NCBI GenBank assembly: GCA_030248295.1
Contig: JASANH010000505.1
Span: 266,046-330,045 of the forward strand
Direction of reading: 5' to 3'
DNA from: Mesodorylaimus sp. YZB2_4
Taxonomy: Eukaryota; Nematoda; Enoplea; Dorylaimida; Dorylaimidae
Length of the DNA: 64,000 nucleotides
Shown here piece by piece: positions 1 to 10,697 of the stretch. Under the pieces are notes generated by a model. That model saw only the letters and a list, made by a program, of their open reading frames with translations. It made no database searches and had not been told where the DNA came from. The stretch's first letter is position 1. Every line of letters begins with the position of its first letter. Position numbers and translations under genes: made by a program.

Positions 1-340
1 GGTCTTTGCTCGTTTCAGTGCTGCACCTGACGTTCGTTTATACTGTACTGTACATTCGTAGGCATGAAAAATTTGTTCTATCGATTTAGAACATCCAGTC
101 AGCAAGTTAGTGTCATCTGCGTAATTGCCAAGTTTTCTTTCGTGTCCTAAAATGTCCATGCCCGAATACTGTATTATTGTCCTAGCGCAAAAAAATTTCG
201 TGCCTGCCTCAAGCAGTCATTTATGAGCAGCATGCATGGTCTTTACTCTATCAGGTTGCACAGTAGAGTGATCCACGATGAGCAGTAGCAAAGCCTTGGA
301 GGGGGCGCTGCTTGTGCCATGGCACCGTGATAATAAATTA
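1..340. other. Window start, no gene seen
   Basis: No coding exon with convincing splice sites or similarity is visible. The short open frames here are shadows. The segment borders the inverted-repeat element that begins near 341. Confidence 0.4.
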
Positions 341-836
341 TTTCCAAAAATGTCTGATATGACAGACTCAGAACTTTTAGACCAGCCAGTGCACACAGTG
401 GAACCAGGACTTATTGTCAGGATGACTGGTCTACTCAGCCATTGCAAAACGCAACTATGGTCGATTAGGAAATGTGCTCAAGCAGAGAATGTTCTGTCTT
501 TTTCTTCATGAATATCAGCAGCATAACTGATCTTGAGCAACGAGCAGAGGGTCACTGAAAGATCCAGCTCGTGGCCTGCACAGTGGGCTCGGAGTGTCTA
601 TCTCTCGGGCTGGGTGCGCACTACTGGCGAATGTTCGACTCCCGGCTGGGTGGATTTGATTCCGCCATCGACAAACATCTTTGTGCGAGTGATTATACAC
701 TGTATACAGCGCGCAGCATGTGTCAGGTTCTCTCTTTATGTGGCCGAGTAGACCAGCCACCCTAAGCCCTGGCTCCACTGTCTGCATTGGCTGGTCAAAA
801 AGTTTCGAGTCTGTCATAACAGACTTTTTTGGAAAT
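341..836. mobile_element. Non-autonomous element with long inverted arms
   Basis: The segment at about 341-446 is the imperfect reverse complement of about 736-835. Both contain the string AGTAGACCAG..C and, at the outer ends, TTTCCAAAAA / TTTTTTGGAAA. Arms of about 105 bp flank a 290-bp centre. The centre holds a tRNA-like B-box (GTTCGACTCCC near 635), similar to the SINE head at 48.5 kb. No transposase is present. The open frames on both strands here are products of the inverted arms. Exact termini and target duplications were not resolved. Confidence 0.55.
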
Positions 837-850
837 AATAAGATCGTTTT

Positions 851-2150
851 TCGTCGTTTTTACAAACTAGTGTGGCCCGAAACACCGCATGCGGCTACAT
901 ACATAAACTGAGAGAATCGGGTGACTATCATACGGCCTATTTAAAACCTCTGAAAAACAAAAACCCTCAACGGAACGTGAAACCCTGCGCCTGAGATAAC
1001 TGGTAAGGTCCACCAAACACAATGACTATTTTTTAGTCAGAAAGTATCCCAATCAAATGCACAGATCTTTCAAATCTGTAACTAGACACATAGACACAAA
1101 CCTGCTACTAGGCAGGAAAAACGGGAAAATTACTTCTTTTATGCCACGATTATACCCGATACCTTATCTCTGGCTGAGCAACAAAATCCAAGACCACCCT
1201 CATATTCCTTGTTCATAATAAAGTTGCTCTGCCCTGGGAAAAGAAAAAACAAAAACCAAAAATCCTAGCCCGTCAAGGAGTCGAACCAAGAGCCTCGCGT
1301 TTAAAAGACAAATGTGCTATCCATAACAAGCGCGTACGAAGGGGGGAGGGGGTAGTGGGTGCAAGCGTGCAAGCGTGCAAATGAACCCCCCTCACAGAAA
1401 GTGTCAACGTCAACCTAGACACAATTTGCCGTTGTGTCATCTCGCCATCTGATCATGGCAGCCTCCTTCGGTGAGCCTCCTTCTGTAAAATTTACATACC
1501 TTTTGGCCTCTTTCGGTGAACCCCCTCTAAATCCTCCGCACGCCCGTGCGTAAGCAACTCTCTACGGCAACTCACTCTGCTCTGTCAAGGAGATACTGAC
1601 TTCGAAAAAAGGCGAGCAGACACAAGGAGCAAAAAGAACCAAAAGTGACAGCCTATAAGCCCAAGCCCATCTTAGGAGAACTAGGTCATGCTCGTCGTGG
1701 ACAACTTCTATTTCCTCAGAGCACTCGCTGCAAAGCTGAAGCGACATACTGTCCTCAGTATATTTGAGTTTCATCAAGTCATTTTTGGCGGGGGTATTCA
1801 TTTCAACAATATCATTCCATATCTGATAAAACATGTCCCGCCCATGGAAACGGTTTCTACACATCTATTTATGTACAGTATATCCGTTCACATATTCTAT
1901 CGACAAATGATTAGGGTATACCAGACCTATCTTTGTGACAGCTCGCTTTTAGCCAACCAATGGCTCGACCCGTTTAGCTGATGTTTATAAACTCCCGCCG
2001 AAAGCGGAAAATGGAATCACGCAGGTGCTGACTATTTTTGGTAGCCAGTAGCTCAATAACCGTTTGACAAAAAATTTTGAAATTTCGCATGCTGCGCAAG
2101 ACTAGTCGGAATATAACGTTAAGCGTTCGTCGCCATCACCAACCGATTCG
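851..2150. other. Intergenic, no gene supported
   Basis: No homologous coding sequence was recognised. Around 1265-1345 on the minus strand there is a tRNA-like stretch with a B-box (GGTTCGACTCC) and a TTTTAA anticodon-loop-like segment. Its arms do not pair properly, so it is probably a degenerate SINE or tRNA relic rather than a working tRNA. A GT-rich direct repeat (GCAAGCGTGCAAGCGTGCAA) lies near 1361-1380. Confidence 0.4.
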
Positions 2151-2156
2151 CGTCAG

Positions 2157-5100
2157 GTATTTCCTCGAAATTCTCCCCAGGAGAGAAATTTTTTCAAATG
2201 GGCTCCAGACGGGGGAGAATAACCAGAGGGTGGAGGATTTCCAGAGGTGGGAGAATATAACTCAAACACTTTCCAGATGTTAGGAACTATTGCTTCCCAA
2301 CAGGTACTGCTAACATTGTTGATTTCAATACCTACTTCTCTTCCCGTATTCATGCTATTCATAGCCGAATTCAATCAATATGCACGATATCTTTTTTTAA
2401 AGGAGTTTCAAGGGGTTCTTTTTTTGAGTCCGAACTTTTAGCCGGGCGATATGATTTTTATGGCGTCGTTGAGACTAAACTTGATTCGACAATTTCTGAC
2501 CAAGAAATTTCTGTACCTGGTTTCGATCTTCTTCGACAAGATCGGAAGAAAGGTGGCGGCGGCGTGGCGTTCTATTTGGCTCATTCCATACCGTGGACTC
2601 GTTTGAAAACTCCATCAGAAATTGGAATCAACCATAAAGACCTTGAGGTCTTGACAATGCAGATAGGTTCTGGACGACGCATCATCGTTTGCATCAACGT
2701 TTACATTCCGAAAACTTCCTCCGCTGCGGTCGATGCTTTATGTGATTACGTACTTCGCTTATTTGGCCCTGGTCTGCATCGGGTAATCATTATCGGTGAT
2801 TTAAATGTTGACTATCTGACTGACTCTCATGCTCGTCGCCGTCTAGTACACATGCTATCAGCAATCGGCGGGATTCAAACGGTGAGCAGCCCAACATGGA
2901 AGGATAGATCGCTTCTTGATGTGGTGATCATCGGTGATCTCAGCCGACATGTCTCAACTAACGTCTTACCGTCAGTCGCAACTTCAGACCATTCATCGAT
3001 TTCCGTGTCCGCGGCCGCCCTTGCCATCGTCCACCAGACACTCGTCGAGTATGGTTATTAAAGCGCGTCAATTGGGATTGGGTCAATTTCCGCATCGGAC
3101 AGTTGGATCTGTGCAAAATTGTGTCATCTGCCCCTATTGTCACTGACGCTTGTTCTGATTTTACGAATTCTGTCAGCAAGCTTCTGCTTGGATTGATTCC
3201 TCAGCGTGACATTCGGTACGATAAACGCACTCTGTGGATGACTTCTGACCTGCTCGCTATGATTCGTCCCAAAAATTTAGCTTATGAATCGTGGAAAAAG
3301 AGCAGTTCGACAATCGATCGGCATATATTTTTGTCACTACGCTCGCAGTATAGAAAAGGAATTCGTAAGGCGAAAATCGACTTCATTAAATCCAGTTTTT
3401 CAAACGTCAATTCTCCAGCTGCATTTTGGTCTGCTTATTACCGGCTGGCGCCTTCTGTTCGAAAAAATTCCTGCCTTGGTCGACGAATTTGATCGCCCTT
3501 TATTAAGTCCAGGCGAGAAAGCTGAGGCATTGAACAATCAATTTGCAATGAACCTCAACAACTCTGACTATGGCTTATTTCATCCGCCATATGATGAAGA
3601 CGGTCATAGTATTGACCTTATTATCGGTAAACATTCTGTATTCCAGGAATCCGTGGATTGAAAAGAAACAGCGCCCCGGAGGATGGCCTGACTGTTCCCA
3701 TTATCAAAAACATCGCCCCTCGATCACTCCGGCTTCAACCCTATTGTTCAATCGATCGCTCGATGAAGAATGTTTCCCTGACTCTTGGAAGATCGCTAAA
3801 GTGACCCCGATCACAAAAACTGGCGACAAGAACAGTCTGAAATCATATCGGCCGATTTCACTTCTTCCTATTCTATCGAAACTTCTCGAGCGTCACATTA
3901 ATCGACTTATCAGCCCCTTTTTTCATTATCTGATCATCAGCACGGTTTCGTGAAGCGTCGAGGAACAAACAGTGCCCTTATATCTGCTAACCAATTTATC
4001 CACGATTCCCTAAACTCCAAGCAGTATAAATTCGTGGTGGGCATTTTTCTGGACATCGATCAAGTCGGTCATACGCTATTATTAAATGGTCTGCAATATG
4101 ATCATCAAGTACCGCCTAAATTCATACGCTAGCTTTCGTCGTATTTGACTTGTCGCTCCCAACGAGTAGTGGTCGATGGATGCTAGTCCAGCCTTACTAG
4201 AGTGACTTCTGGCGTCCCGCAAGGCAGCATCCTCGGTCCTACTTTATTCGTGGCCTTTTTTTATGCACTTCTTCGTCGATTCAACGAGAGCTTCCCAGAA
4301 TTCAGGAACCAAGCGTATGCCGCCGACACTTGTATCCTGGCTCCGATACATTCTCTCGATGACGCCGAACATCTAATCCAGCCTGCCATAGACTTTGTAT
4401 CCTCATGGGTCGATCTGCCTGGTCTCGATTTTAATCTGTCGAAATCTCAGGTTATTATTTTTCGCTATGGCCATGGTAAGCTTACTCGTTAACGGAAACA
4501 TTTTTTTGAGTGGTCAGCCTCTAATTGTATACAACGAGGTTAAGTATTTCCGCGTCCTTTTAACTAACGACATGAAATTTAACGAAATGTTAGCAGCGTT
4601 GTGCGAAAAGCTACTTCCATGTTGGGTGCCTTGCGTCGAAAACTTGGTCGTCATGTGGTGCCTTCAGTTCTTGGCACAGTTTACGATGCTTGTGTGAGAT
4701 CAGTTTTAGAATATGGATGTGTTTGTTGGGACCCAGTTTTTAACGCTCAATTTTATGCCTTACGTCTTTTTTTGAACGATTTTAACATTTCGTATGATGC
4801 AGGCCTAGACAAGTCTGGCTGGGTCTCTCTTTTCTATCGTAGGAAGCGTTTGAAACTCTATCAGTTTTACAAGTTTTACAACAACATTCACGATTTTAAT
4901 TTTTATGCTGATCATCCGTTCGTCCATAAGACTGCTTTTCGCACTAGCGAGAGGAATGTGGTACCGCACCATTTAGTAGTTCCTAGGCATTTTTTTGAGA
5001 CATACAAACAATGTTTTATATTTTCTTGCATCGTTTTATGGAATAAGCTGGCCGCCAATGTTGCCTTGGATTCCTTACCTCGATTTCGTTTTTCTGTTTC

Positions 5101-5449
5101 AAAGGTTACTTTTTAGTGATTTTTTTAAGACTTCCTTCTTTCTTGACTGTAATCATTCCTTCTCTTTTTTTTATCAATTGTACTTATCCTCTTGTTTTGC
5201 AGCCCCTGAGTGCGCTTATGCGTTTGGCTACAAATAAAACATGACATCTTCGTCTTCAACCTCATTTTCATCACCTGCCTCTTCAAGTAAAACACATTCT
5301 ATCACGCTGACACTCATATCCTTCACATTTTCTACACCTGATGATTTTGTGCGGTAATTCAAATTTTGTCCCGGGGAAGATTTTCAGAGGGGCAAGCGGG
5401 GTCTAGACAGGGGAGAATAACCAGAGGGTGGAGAATTTCGAGGAAATAC
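2157..5449. mobile_element. Palindromic-ended element enclosing a LINE
   Basis: The 20-bp end at 2157-2176 (GTATTTCCTCGAAATTCTCC) is the exact reverse complement of 5430-5449. Just inside, near-identical 35-bp direct repeats lie at about 2200-2234 and 5398-5433 (both contain GGGGAGAATAACCAGAGGG). The decayed LINE lies between them. The simplest reading is that the LINE inserted into a small TIR element and left an unusually long target-site duplication. The alternative is two copies of the small element flanking the LINE. Confidence 0.5.
2300..5240 (+). pseudogene. Decayed non-LTR retrotransposon (EN + RT)
   Basis: This encodes pieces of a LINE polyprotein spread over all three frames. An APE-type endonuclease segment (about 2540-3050) shows GDLNVDYL and SDHSSISV. 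Reverse transcriptase follows: PDSWKIAKVTPI and SYRPISLLPILSKLLE (about 3780-3900), SGVPQGSILGPTLF (about 4205-4250), and a degraded catalytic box YAAD in place of Y/F-A-D-D (about 4317). A C-terminal piece with VRSVLEYGCVCWDP occurs at about 4696-4740, and the frame closes at 5116. The 3' end has AATAAA followed by ACATGAC near 5233. At least four frame changes and the altered active site indicate a dead copy. The layout resembles Jockey/CR1-type elements, but the clade was not determined. Confidence 0.85.
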
Positions 5450-5678
5450 GGTAAGCTTATAAAACGGAAAAGTCTGCTCCTTACCACATCGAGGATACGA
5501 TATAAGGAGAATGTCGCTGTAACCGTGATGGGCAATTTCACTCCACGCTTGATTGGGCCAGGTCGAATGTCCCTATCGTAGGTTGAACCTTTCAGCAGAA
5601 AGTCGACAAGTCTCTTTTCATGATCGATAGTGTCATTTTTTGCACAAAGTGTTGAGCCTGAATAAGAGAACACTATAA

Positions 5679-6985
5679 AGGCCCGTTCAGAATTCGGTGT
5701 GTTTGTGTGATTGTGGAAGTGGGCATGTGTGGTTGTGAAAGTGTGATTGTGGAAGTGCGAGAAGTCTATTCAAACTCCAGATGTGTGGGGAGCACATTTT
5801 CTTCTACATAAATCGTTTTCCTTGCAAAAATTTTCCCTCCGACGAATCTTGGAAACAAGCCGGGTGTGGTTACTTCAGAGATTTGCGAAATCTCTGCACG
5901 AAACACACCACAACAATCACACCAGTTGTGGAAGTGCTTTCCCCACCACACCAAGTTTTCGTGATTTCGCTCTCCCAGACTGCCGTGTTGTCACAACCAC
6001 ACTTCCCCAACCCCAACCACACTGGGCGATGTCTGCTTCTAGCCAGGGTCGACCGTACCACCACCACCGGTACGGTACGGGTACGGCAGTGAAAACAGGC
6101 CGGTACGGCCGTACCTCCAGGGTTATGTCATTTTTAAATTTTCCGCGCTTCAGTGATTCGCAGGTGCATGCAGCTTACTTCAAAACAGCTGTTTTTGAGT
6201 AGGTATTCGAGAAAGTGTGAAATCAAGAAGATTGTTGCACTTTGATTTGAAATCAAGAAAGTGTGAAATCAAGAAAATTGTTGCACTGGACCGTAGCTGC
6301 AGGACTTGCTGGTGTGAATTGAATTTCGTAGCTGGTCTGTTGGGACAGCCAGTTAGGTCTTATCAGGAAATGTTTTCTAAAGTTTCTAAAGTTTACGATT
6401 ATTACTACATCGACGACAACGACGAATTACACGCAATTTGCATGGTCCGTAAGACAAAGATCTCGAGAGGCGGCCCCTCATCTCACTCTGATTTCCAGCG
6501 CTGGAAATCAGGTGCTGGAAAGCTGGGAAACCGCATTTTTGGTGGCTAAGAATGTATGCGGGGGTAACCATGGAAGTCTTATGCCAGAAAATACCCGAAT
6601 GCTTCCTTTTGTGAAATGTAATCTGCCAGCAGTTGGATTCAATACGTTCAAATTAGTCTAATACGGATGTGTGACGCCAGATTCAAACAAGCTAATAAAG
6701 TACTTTTGCTGAACTGTCCGCTTTTGAAATCAAAGCATAACCAGCTAAGAAAGTTTCTTATTCATATGCAGTTAAAGTAAAATTTTGAGTACGGTACGGT
6801 ACGGTACGGCACGTCTGGTACGGTACGGTACGGTCGTACCAGGCCCTCGGTACGGGTACGGTACGGGTACGGGTAAAAAAGCCGGTACGGTCGACCCTGG
6901 GCTTCTAGCGGGAAGCAAAAAACTTTCACAACCACACCTCCCCACTTCCACAATCACACAAACACACCGAAGTCTGAACGGGCCT
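5679..6985. mobile_element. 1.3-kb DNA element with long TIRs
   Basis: The ends are inverted. AGGCCCGTTCAG, then TTCGGTGTGTTTGTGTGATT, starts at 5679, and its reverse complement closes at 6985, giving arms of about 60 bp. A second inverted pair lies inside: CAGGGTCGACCGTACC near 6045-6060 and its complement near 6884-6899. Both inner arms end in GGTACG-type repeats (6060-6110 and 6788-6880). The centre has direct repeats of AAGTGTGAAATCAAGAA near 6220-6280. No transposase is recognisable, so this is a non-autonomous or fold-back type element. Target duplications were not identified. Confidence 0.7.
6788..6875. repeat. GGTACG simple-repeat tract
   Basis: A near-tandem array of GGTAC(G) units reads as TVPYRTVPYR-like peptide on the minus strand, which is an artefact of the repeat. 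It belongs to the inner arm of the 5.7-7.0 kb element; the matching tract is at 6060-6110. Confidence 0.8.
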
Positions 6986-8394
6986 GAACTGAGCGGGTAA
7001 TAGGCGATATTCAGTGACTGCGGCAGCACCCCAGACAAATGGAAACGCGGTGATGATGCAGTGTATGTGCCGCACCCAAGTAAGTATTGGCTGGCCAAGG
7101 GCTTTATTACTGGAAAATATTAAATTCGTCTTCCTGTTTCCTCATCTGCGCATCTTGTTTTTTATCACTATACCTACGTCTTTTTTTATATGCCACACTT
7201 GCCATCCTGACATCGTAGAAAGTGCTCAGCGGGCAAAAATTGTATCTCATACCTGTCAGCCCCCAGATGATGCAAGCGAAAATGAGGTGATATCGGTCCT
7301 TCACCATCTCGCCTAGTACACCTGGACATATGACATAATTTCTCGTGGCAGCTGCCTTTTGTACCTCTGTCTGACAATAAAAACCTTTTAGTTTATTGCT
7401 GTGGAGGTTGGAAATTGGATAAAAGCTTTTGAATTAGAGGAGGGTAAGATAATGGTGCCTCTCAATCAGTATTACCTTTTCCAGGTGCTTCTGAGTGATT
7501 TTAAAAGTAACCATTTACGTCAGTGCTCAAAATTTTATAATCTGAGCCTGTGATGTCATAGAAACGAGAGATTACAGATCGTAAAAATTCTTGGCCAAGA
7601 GATAATTACTTGTACAATCGTCAGCTAATGACATAGAAGCTCGCCTAGCAGTCAAGCCCTCGAAAGTCGATTTGAATCATTGTTTGTGCGATCTGCCTCC
7701 GCTCCTGCGTGCGGTATGTTCCAGACTGCCCTCACCATCCCTTGACATGGTAGCATATCTACAATGAAGGTAACCGATTTTATCAGAAAACGATGCGGAC
7801 AGTCCCAATAATGCCTCTACTGCAGGGTTTATGTGCTTTTTTATCCTGGGAATACAGAGTATGCTGCAGATGATGGATATTTTGTGCCCAGCCGGCAAGT
7901 CATCTAATAGGTTTCATCGTCAGAAGGTTACAGGTGCGCAACTTGGGTTAATGAAGAAGAAGCAAATTCAACACGACGACAATGCACAGGCGGGACTCTA
8001 ATACAGCTCAAAATTGGCGATAATTTTCTCCAGTTTGACATTGACGTCAGTTTTTCTTTTGCTCCTGAAAATGACGAGCTAGCATCTTCTCAACCAAGAC
8101 CTACATTCAACCACCCATAAATATCGCTCTCTCGTGCAGCCACCATCCCTGGCGTTCGAGTGATCGATACGCTTCCCTGGCTAGGAGAAGTCAACCTCTC
8201 CGGTAGATGTTTCTAGGGCAGGTATAGTCGCGAGACTTGCCTACCTCCAGTCGGAGTTTTTTTGCTTAGAGACTGCGGTCTGGACTATCTCCCGCCGCCT
8301 GGGTGCGCTGGTTACACTCGCCTTGTGCATCTGTGGCTGATCTGACAGCCTCTGTCGGAAAATGACAATGCCAAAACGCTGTGATTTATTGATC

Positions 8395-8600
8395 ATGTTG
8401 TTGAATTCGAGTACTCGATTGATCATTGTGACCATTTGATCAGTCAATATGATCGATCTGATCATTTATATCAATCGATTAATTGATTGGTTGGGTGATC
8501 GATCATTCAATCTTTTGCTTGATTTACTTAACAATATGTTTTATTGATCGATCAATCAGTCGATCATATCGATCAGATTAGCTGATAAAATCGATTAGCC
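8395..8600. repeat. GATC/ATCGAT-rich cryptically simple tract
   Basis: Dense overlapping TGATCGATC, CAATCGATT and GATCATA words occur on both strands. The word TGATCGATCA (8500-8510) recurs near 8546, and the two halves are roughly mutually reverse-complementary. It has no coding potential. Confidence 0.6.
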
Positions 8601-9474
8601 GACATACTTTCATTTCACAAGACATACTTTCGCAATATTCTGTGAAGACATTTGCAGGAAACGCCTGCTGTAATGCTGAAAAATACTGCTACCAATGCTG
8701 ACCCGCACAACTGCTCGCCTAAACTGACCTAATGTACCCAGATCTACTAAGGAGTCGTCCAAAGATATTGTTGGACGAAATGAGATGGATTCGACGAATA
8801 TTGATCGGACATCGCGGCACGAAGTTCAGTCTTTAGTCGATGAGTGGGCGAAAAACTTGGTTCTGCCGTAGCTGATGCAAGAGGAAGCGTTAAAGAATAT
8901 TATGGGGATAAACACACACTTGTGATCAAATACAGGAAGCCAGTCCTTTCTGCCAAGCATAACTTCAAAAGGAGGCTGAAGTTGATGTTCGTGCGACCGG
9001 ATTTATACAAGGCTAGAAAACCTAAACAAAAGTCAGGAAATCAGAGAAATGTCTGAAAGAGCAGGAAAATTCAGAGAAACTCACTTTCCGCGCCTTGTAT
9101 GGATCCTGTGTAATCGAAGACGTTCGAGGCATCGGTTGCTGTCCTCGAGATGTTGATCATTTTCCGTTCGTGAAAAGCTTGCTCGCCAGGGATCGTTCTA
9201 CTAAGGGGCCATCCATAAGGTCGACCGCAGCCAGGGGGGGGGGGGGGGGGTAGCGGCCAATTGTCGACCGCAGCAAATATTTTAACTTTTGATGATAAAA
9301 AACACCTTTTATCTTCACCAGTAGTGCGCGCTTAAACCTTCAAAACTTTTTGTCTTCTCTTCTCCTTGGTCGTTCATTCTCGATAATGCAATTTCGGGCT
9401 CATCAGGACTCTTATTCCCAACTGGAATGGCATCTGATCCGATAGAGAAAAGTTGGGAGGCGATGGCTAAGCTG

Positions 9475-9770
9475 ATTTAGGCGTTGATCCGCCTTGCTTT
9501 CCCGCAACCCTGACTGGGAGGCCGAGGTTCTGTTCCGATGGAGGACGGCACTTTAGTAGCTTGTCGCTGGCTTTGGGCGACACCCCTTCTACTGTCGAAT
9601 GGCAGACGCCCACCCAAGGGGTAGAGAATTGGGAAGCTGTCCTCGAAGGTCCCTAAGCTAAGCCTAAAACCCCTTCTCACTCAGTATGCCCTCGTGTGGA
9701 GGTGCTCCCAGTGAAGACACAAGGAACCTGCCGTGAGAGCTAGTCACCTCAGGTATAGGTCGGGATCACC
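9475..9770. repeat. Dispersed repeat Y, copy 1
   Basis: This matches the segment at 63.54-63.84 kb in the same orientation. Shared words include GCAACCCTGACTGGGAGGCC, GAGGACGGCACTTT, GTCGCTGGC, CTGGGCGAC or its variant, GGCGGACGCC or its variant, and GCCGTGAGAGC..GTCACC. The family is unknown and neither copy encodes a recognisable protein. Confidence 0.7.
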
Positions 9771-10697
9771 TTTTCCTCTACAGTTTTGCCTTTGCGCAGT
9801 CTCTAAATCTAAGATATGATGAAGTTAGTCTTGTTTCCACACGATTTTGTGCGTAAAGGGCCATTCCTAAAGGTCGACCGCACAAAATCTCGATTTTTTG
9901 CCCCCTTCCGGCCGCATGCCGACCACTTCTTGTGAGCGCCCCTCAAAAATGGTCGACCACTTCAGCCATACCCCCTCCCTTCCAAATGCTGTTATGCGAA
10001 ATGTTTCATCTTATCCTGTCTCGAGCTTGACAAGGTGCCATCTCGTTCGAAGACAAATCTTTTTTTGATTCACCGAGCGGATTTCTATTTTGTAATAGCC
10101 CCACAAACTTTTCCCACAACTTTTCCCCATATTTTTAAAAAGTTTGCAGGTTGGGCCGCGCCGGCCCAGTTCTTTACACGGGACTTCCCATCACATTAGC
10201 TTGCCAGCAGTCATGATTATGAGCGAGGCTGTGAGGTGGCTAGGGATAGGTCGGAATCCCTATCTGAATACCGATCCTAATCCTGACATTGAGGCATCAG
10301 GACTCTGCTAATAATTATGATATGCATAAGCATGGTACACTCTGATCAATCATATCTGCGATGAAGAGACAACAGCAGCAACACTGGGCAGAAAACTGTA
10401 GAGAAAAAGCGCTGGAAAGTTCACAGTGCGACTAAACAGTATTATAATATCTGTTGAAACAGCCAGCGATTATTTTATCGAGTCATGTACTTGTTTCCGT
10501 AGCAGATTACAAGCACAGTTGCCGTTATCAGGACCAAGTGCGAGGTCAGCGCGATCAGAGAGAGAAAGCGTCTCCTTCTTTTTCAATAAGCTTACTAATG
10601 ACCTTCAGTATTGAGTTGTGCCCCACGCATCACCAATTTTACCATCATTCTCGCCAATCTATATATTACCAAAAAGGAAAACGCGCCCTCTTCCGGC

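Larger units (their letters stand above)
6990..10697. other. Intergenic, repeat-rich
   Basis: No gene with supported exons was found. Contents are the GATC-rich tract (8395-8600), the 17-nt poly-G run (9234-9250), the dispersed repeat at 9475-9770 and two GGTCGACCGCA-containing repeats (about 9204 and 9858, same orientation). A 70-codon frame at 8844-9056 has no recognisable domain and sits in repeats, so it is not called. Confidence 0.4.

Noticed and set aside
1265-1345. tRNA-like sequence on the minus strand
   Set aside because: The B-box and a TTTTAA loop are present, but the acceptor and anticodon stems do not pair. It is treated as a SINE or tRNA relic.
6762-7098. Open frames with TVPYRTVPYR-like repeats
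   Set aside because: They are translations of the GGTACG simple repeat within a transposon-like element.
8844-9056. 70-codon basic open frame
   Set aside because: No recognisable domain, no splice context, and it lies within repeat-rich DNA.
9234-9250. 17-nt poly-G run (also 12 G at 45694)
   Set aside because: Could be G-quadruplex forming, but homopolymer length is unreliable and nothing else supports a function.
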